NCBI GenBank assembly: GCA_000181795.3
Contig: CM012953.1
Span: forward strand, 3,743,923 to 3,807,922
DNA length: 64,000 nucleotides
Reading direction: 5' to 3'
Source: Trichinella spiralis
Taxonomy: Eukaryota; Nematoda; Enoplea; Trichinellida; Trichinellidae
Shown: one piece after another, positions 58,901 to 64,000 of the stretch
Layout: every line of letters begins with the position of its first letter
Numbering within the stretch: position 1 is the first letter of the stretch
Notes under the pieces: generated by a model
Databases searched by the model: none
What the model was told of the DNA's origin: nothing
The model's input: the letters and a program-made list of their open reading frames with translations, nothing else
Position numbers and translations under genes: made by a program

Positions 58901-61900
58901 AGGTTGCAATTTTGCATTGCTAGAAACGTCTACATAACCCTCAGGACAAACACAAATGTATCCATCTGGTTTGTCGATGCAAACTGCTTCTGGATCACAA
59001 GAGTTTGTTTCTGGTCTGGCGCACATTTTTGTAGCTAAAAGAGTAAATGTCATGTCAAGTTGCAAAAAATTCAGAAAACAAAGTACTATTCGAGCACTGT
59101 CGTCCCGGTGGAAGACCATAAGTAGAAGAGACGTCCACATATCCATGTTTGCACTGACATAAATAACTTTCAGGTGTGTCTATGCATTCAGCAAATGGTG
59201 AGCATTTGTTCATCCATGGTATGGCACATTCATTAATAACTAATTTAAAAAGCCATGTTAGATATGTTCCGTAAAATGTATTTATTAAATTTATTTACGT
59301 TGAGAACATTTTCTTCCAGGTTTTTTTACAGGATCCGGTGAGACATCTCGAAAGCCAGAGTTGCACTGACAGGTATACCCGTTGACTAGATTTATGCAGT
59401 CAGCGTTTGGATCACAGTCTACTTTTTCAGTTTGGCAATTTTTTGCAGCTAAAGCATACAAAAGAATTAAAATAAAAGATTTTATGAAAATTTAAGACAA
59501 AGTTTAAGTGTTTTCATATATAAAATAGCACGTTTTCTGAATTTCAAAAAATAAATGGAAATAAATTCAACACTTAAAATAAACAATTCTTTTGTTGTTA
59601 TTTCACTCGTTCGAAAAATATTGCTTTTTATTTGTGCTTATTTAATACAAAGCACAGCTATAAAAAGTTATACCATAAAAACTTCTTGCAAGAAATGATG
59701 CATTGTAAAATGAGGTTAAATCAGTGAAAAATGAACAGCTGTTACATTTTAAATTTTGTTCAAATATTCAGAAAAAGCATTCTTTATTTAAAAAGTCAAA
59801 TGTATTCATTGTAGGTCACGTATTGTTTGTTAAATTTTGGTATTTAACTAAGCCATAAAAAATTTCTTGTAAATAAAAAATTATATGTATTACAAGTAAA
59901 AAATATTTATAGTAAAAGCATAATATAAGCATAATAATATTACTTGCGCATTGACCATTTTCTAATCTTGCCGCATTATTAGGACATGTGCATCGATACA
60001 ATCCTCCAGAAAATTCACAGATTTCTTTATTTGGACATGATTTAGAATCTCTAGGATCACACTGACGTTCTGAGGCAGATGTTTCAGTTGGCAAACGGCA
60101 TTCTCGTCCAGGGTAACAACCGACATTCATTGATACATCAATGTAACCTGGCTTGCAGCGACACGTATAGCCTTCTTTCGTATCGATGCAAGTTGCGTTT
60201 GGTGAGCAATCATTCATAGAAGGATTAGCACATTCATTTACTTCTGAAAGCATAGCATGAGAAATTAAATTGAAATTAAAACAATATGAAATGCTATCAC
60301 TATTTTGGATGATAGCCAAATCTTGTTTATTATTGTTGTTCAGTTGCAAAACGCTCATACTGTCATACCTTTTGAACAACGTCTACCAGGCTTCAGATTC
60401 ACCAGTTCAGACGTGTCCACGTATCCAGGATTGCAAACACAAGTGAATCCATGAGGAGTATTTTGACAAGTAGCATGCTTGTCACAGTCAATGTTATAAT
60501 GTGCTGGATGGCTGCACTGATCTTCCACTGAACAATATACAGAATAATTTACAGACGTAACATGTAAATAACAATACTTGTGTTATAACTAAATGAACGT
60601 GCTAAATTTATACTCTCAAATCAAAGATTAAAAAATAAGCATTTGTGGATGAAGTTTGGAATTCTTAAATTCTTAAAGCTACCATTTCACCATTCAGTTA
60701 ATGAATGCTAACAGATAAGATTATTTCTCCCCTCAAAGTAATTTACCTTGTAAGCATACTCTTCCGGGCATTCTAGACGGATCTGGAGATACGTCTGTAA
60801 AACCTGGCTTGCACTGGCAGCGATATGATTCAATCTCATCGATGCAGATTGCATTATGTGAACAGTCGTTCATGCTAGGTTCATAGCATTCATTGGCAAC
60901 TAAAATGCACAGACCATATTCAAAAGCATAAACACTTTGTTAATAGAAATGTTACAATATAAATGTATTTATTTTCTGAAGCATATAGAGGAAATCATTT
61001 TCAATGATAGCTGTTATAATGATTATTTTGCAGTGTGAAACTAATGAAAACGAACATTGAATAAAATATTGCTTTAAAAAAACATATAATATATTAAAAA
61101 GTTAGTTGTACAACTTAAATAATTCAAGAATTCCATATTTACCTTTACAACGTCCGTCCGGTAATCGAGAGAAATTAGGTGGGCATGTACATCCATAAGC
61201 TCCTTGATTGAAGGTGCAAACTTCAAACAATGAAGCGTTACATGCCAACGGGTCTTTGACATTGCATGGCACACGAAATTCTGGTCGAACAACACCAGGA
61301 ATAGGCCCAAAAAATTTTTCAAAAGGGTTGCTTGCTTGACTATTCCAATTCTGGCATACATGAGAAAGTGGTGAAGGTGAAGTTGTAGTGTAATATGCTG
61401 AGCAGTTTTGTGCACTCCAACCATGACTGTTGTGTTGGGTGGCAGGAGACCAAGCTGAATTATCACGATACTGAGCAGAGACTAGAATAAAAAAATAATT
61501 ACAGTATAACAAGCTTAAAATTTATTTAAGTAATTTTGAATCACACAGGCTTAAAAATTAATATGAACAAATGCAGGAAATGGAGATTCAATTATAAGTA
61601 AATTTAAGAAAATATATTACATTCATGTAGCTGATACATATTTGCAATAAGTAAAGTGTGCATTTATGATAAAAATAGTATTCCATTTTTATTTCATTTT
61701 TAGTTCATTCTATCATTGCACCTTTTATTGATTAATATGACATTTGTAAATCTCGTGTTAATCTATAACTTTCATTATCTTTTGTTGTTAATTTTATTAT
61801 TTTGCTTCTAACAGAACAACAAATTGTAAATAAAAACTTTTTAACCTTGAAAATGAACTGGCACCAATACGTTAGCAGTGAAAATATTTTTTATCTTCTT

Positions 61901-63543
61901 GTGTTATGATACTGTCATAACTGTCAACTCAAATTTGAATAATTTTGAGAGCACAAGCAATTTTCAAACTGGAATTTTATTTCATCGTTTTAAAAAAAGC
62001 TCAGATAAAATAAATCGCCATTGTTCGATAATATCAACCGCGACCTTTACAACCCGGTCAAAAGGTATTTTAGTGCCTAAATTTTAGTGCATACGCCTGT
62101 TTGCCACAGTTTTCATTTTAGAGATGTTTAGCAATAAAGTCACAGGTTTAATTGAAATGTTGAACTGTTTGTTGTCCATTATATAAAATAAAACATTCTT
62201 GATAAAAAAAAACACAGCAACCTATCCAGATCTGTTCAACTGATCAAAATTACTTACTTGTAAACATATATTAAATGCTTCTTCTTACGCACAAGCACAT
62301 TTATGATACATATAATGAATCATATTGTTTGTTTTATAAAAATATCTAAAGTCAATTAAAGTTTGGGATATCTCAGAATAAGGCAGAGTATTTATAATGT
62401 TCAAAACTTATTAAAGTTTGAAATGTTTGTTATATTTGACAAACACCAAACAGATTTAATTTTTAAAAGAAATTACATATACTGTAAAAAAATGCAAAAG
62501 AAACTGCTTAAATGTTAATTTCATTACAATTGACTTTATTTTGCAGTTTTTGTTCAATAAAAGTCCTATACTTAATACCATCGTTAATATGCGTATTGAA
62601 ATTTTAGTAAGAAATCAGAGTTATAAGAATAGTTACAAAGTTCATCCAAGTGTTACAAACAGCGTTCTCCTCAAATTCCTACAATTGATTATTTATTATT
62701 TCCTTCCCTTTCTTCGTCGATGTATCCCAAGTGATGCTGTTCACACTTGTGAAGGACAACTTTACAATGGAAATTACCACCATTGAAAGAATGCAGCATC
62801 GTAAAAGCATTGAAAATTTTTACCAATACACACGTATATGTATATATGCATGTATGTATATATAAAGTGCACTTGTAATTTATGTTTCTACTATGTTGTT
62901 GCATCATTTCAGTTAGAACATCAGAAATTTTATTTTCATTTGTCAAGTTTACTCTCTGCTTGCGCTGAGCACAAATGGGGCGTGGAAATCAGACAAATCT
63001 ATTCTTTTCTAATTGATGCCGTCAGAAGTGTATAACACTATGGAATAGCTGAAATAAAGATGCGTCCTGTGCAGGTTTTTGACCAGCAAAGATCACACTG
63101 ACCAGTTCTACATTTTCACGCGGACCTTGAACGTATTCTGCCACGTTCTACCGACCAAAAACAGTGAAGAATGCACATGCATGCACATGCGCAGGCAGAA
63201 ATGTATCGTATAATTATATCTTCAGCTGGTAGGTCAAGCTGACCATTCATTTACTATTCTAATATGCTGACCTCAGAAAATTAAAAACCATATGCTCTAT
63301 TGTACTTGCTAATTGTTGAACACATGATACGAGTTGCATTGTAATGACGAAATTGAATCGTAAATGCAATGTAATATGCATTTATAATAAATAATATGGA
63401 TTTTATTTGAGCAAGTGGATTATTAATAATTATTAGAAGATGTGCGAAAATAATAAAAATTGAAAAAAAATCATTTGAACGAGTAAATAAAAATGCATAC
63501 CTAAAGAGGTAAGAAGAGGCAGGATGAAGAGGCAAGTTGCCAT
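49685..63543 (-). CDS. MUP-4/MUA-3-type hemidesmosome receptor (EGF, VWA, SEA, transmembrane)
   Basis: About 40 exons give roughly 2,500 residues. Exon 1 (63543-63501) starts MATCLFILPLLTSL and, with the next exon (61481-61143), makes a signal peptide ending near VSA. Then come about eight EGF modules (60899-58883), a VWA domain in one exon (58815-about 58240) with the MIDAS motif DGSGS, four Cys-rich segments (about 57991-57190), nine more EGF modules, nearly one per exon (57132-55196), four SEA-like modules with short EGF-like linkers (about 55141-51790), further EGF modules (51725-51150), a transmembrane helix (about 51060-50980, IILVIIFAIIFFLLTLLCCL) and a cytoplasmic tail to the stop at 49687-49685. 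In C. elegans MUP-4 and MUA-3 link the epidermis to the cuticle and, through the tail, to intermediate filaments. Size is nearer MUP-4. The 2-kb first intron appears empty. Exon ends here are approximate. Confidence 0.92.
49894..49931. repeat. (AT)19 microsatellite in an intron
   Basis: An uninterrupted AT dinucleotide run within the intron between the last two coding exons of the MUP-4-like gene (exons at about 50100-50034 and 49819-49685). Confidence 0.9.
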
Positions 63544-64000
63544 TATCATTGTAGTTTTCGTATTTGTCGTAAGTCAGTTTGGAATGGTGAATTTGTAGCT
63601 CATTTAAGCTTGTTGTTGCCGGCAGTGGAGTGCGTGCGGTAAAAACGCAAGAGCAAGCTGGCAGAGAACGTCGAATGGAGCAGATGCGTGCAGAAGAACT
63701 GAAAAATGGCACACTCTTGCTTACGGTAATGTTGATATGGCAGTCGCGTTTAGGAACGAACGATTAAAAGTGGAACAAATAGTGAGCTGCTCCAGAAAAT
63801 GGTCCAACGAGAAATTGCCACCAGCGCCTTCAAAATGACTAATCCTCAGCCCACATGCTTACTGACTGTTTGTCAAAGAATGTTATCTTTTTATTTTTTT
63901 CGAAAAACCTTCTTTTTTACACAACATCATTATTACATAAAAACACCCTCCCCCCCCCCGCATGTATGCGTAGGAGATTATTAATTTATTTGTGAAAGAA
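63544..64000. promoter_or_regulatory. Upstream region of the MUP-4-like gene
   Basis: This must hold the 5' UTR and perhaps the promoter. A 143-codon minus-strand frame with an ATG at 63712 overlaps the true start in another frame; if the transcript starts far enough upstream this would be an overlapping upstream reading frame. A run of about ten C lies at 63950-63959. No other gene is seen up to the window edge. Confidence 0.4.

Noticed and set aside
63281-63712. 143-residue minus-strand frame upstream of the MUP-4-like start
   Set aside because: It overlaps the supported signal-peptide exon in a different frame and resembles no protein; kept only as a possible upstream reading frame.

Overview
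The window looks like nuclear DNA of a nematode. It is AT-rich, its genes are cut by many small introns, and it carries a nearly complete MUP-4/MUA-3-type hemidesmosome receptor, a family known from nematodes. Many start codons sit a few bases downstream of a lone 3' splice site, as expected if mRNAs receive a spliced leader. An integrase fossil of the KRBA2 type and Tigger-like DNA transposon pieces would fit a Trichinella-like (Dorylaimia) genome, but that placement is an inference.

Layout from left to right: (1) a filamin/NHL-repeat protein on the minus strand (509-1913), divergent from beclin/BEC-1 on the plus strand (3166-5127); (2) a complete 19-exon SWI/SNF core subunit of the SMARCC/SWSN-1 family on the minus strand (6002-14544), convergent with beclin and divergent from a GPANK1-like ankyrin/G-patch gene (15707-16811); (3) a transposon-rich stretch (16.9-20.3 kb) with two Tigger/pogo-like fragments and a FLYWCH-like zinc-finger piece; (4) an 11-exon PPM1G-type PP2C phosphatase on the minus strand (20308-24077); (5) an AT-rich gap, then a 1.34-kb integrase-bearing fossil with 108-bp terminal inverted repeats (25902-27241); (6) a core 1 beta-1,3-galactosyltransferase (27364-29682).

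Next come (7) two paralogous three-exon genes for small secreted proteins with one shared six-cysteine spacing (30964-33215 and 38463-39514), the least explained part of the window; (8) a closely spaced pair of unrecognised minus-strand reading frames (44371-44165 and 44114-43431); (9) a 13-exon gamma-syntrophin (46631-49359) with two introns whose donor sites are not GT; and (10) the roughly 40-exon MUP-4/MUA-3-like gene (49685-63543) with a signal peptide, EGF modules, a VWA domain, four SEA-like modules in a duplicated pair, a transmembrane segment and a cytoplasmic tail.

Most genes are unrelated housekeeping functions: autophagy, chromatin remodelling, phosphatase signalling and O-glycosylation. 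Syntrophin and the MUP-4-like receptor lie tail to tail and both act in force-bearing cell attachment, but nothing in the sequence shows that their adjacency matters. Exon coordinates come from reading splice sites and protein similarity by eye; those of the MUP-4-like gene are approximate.
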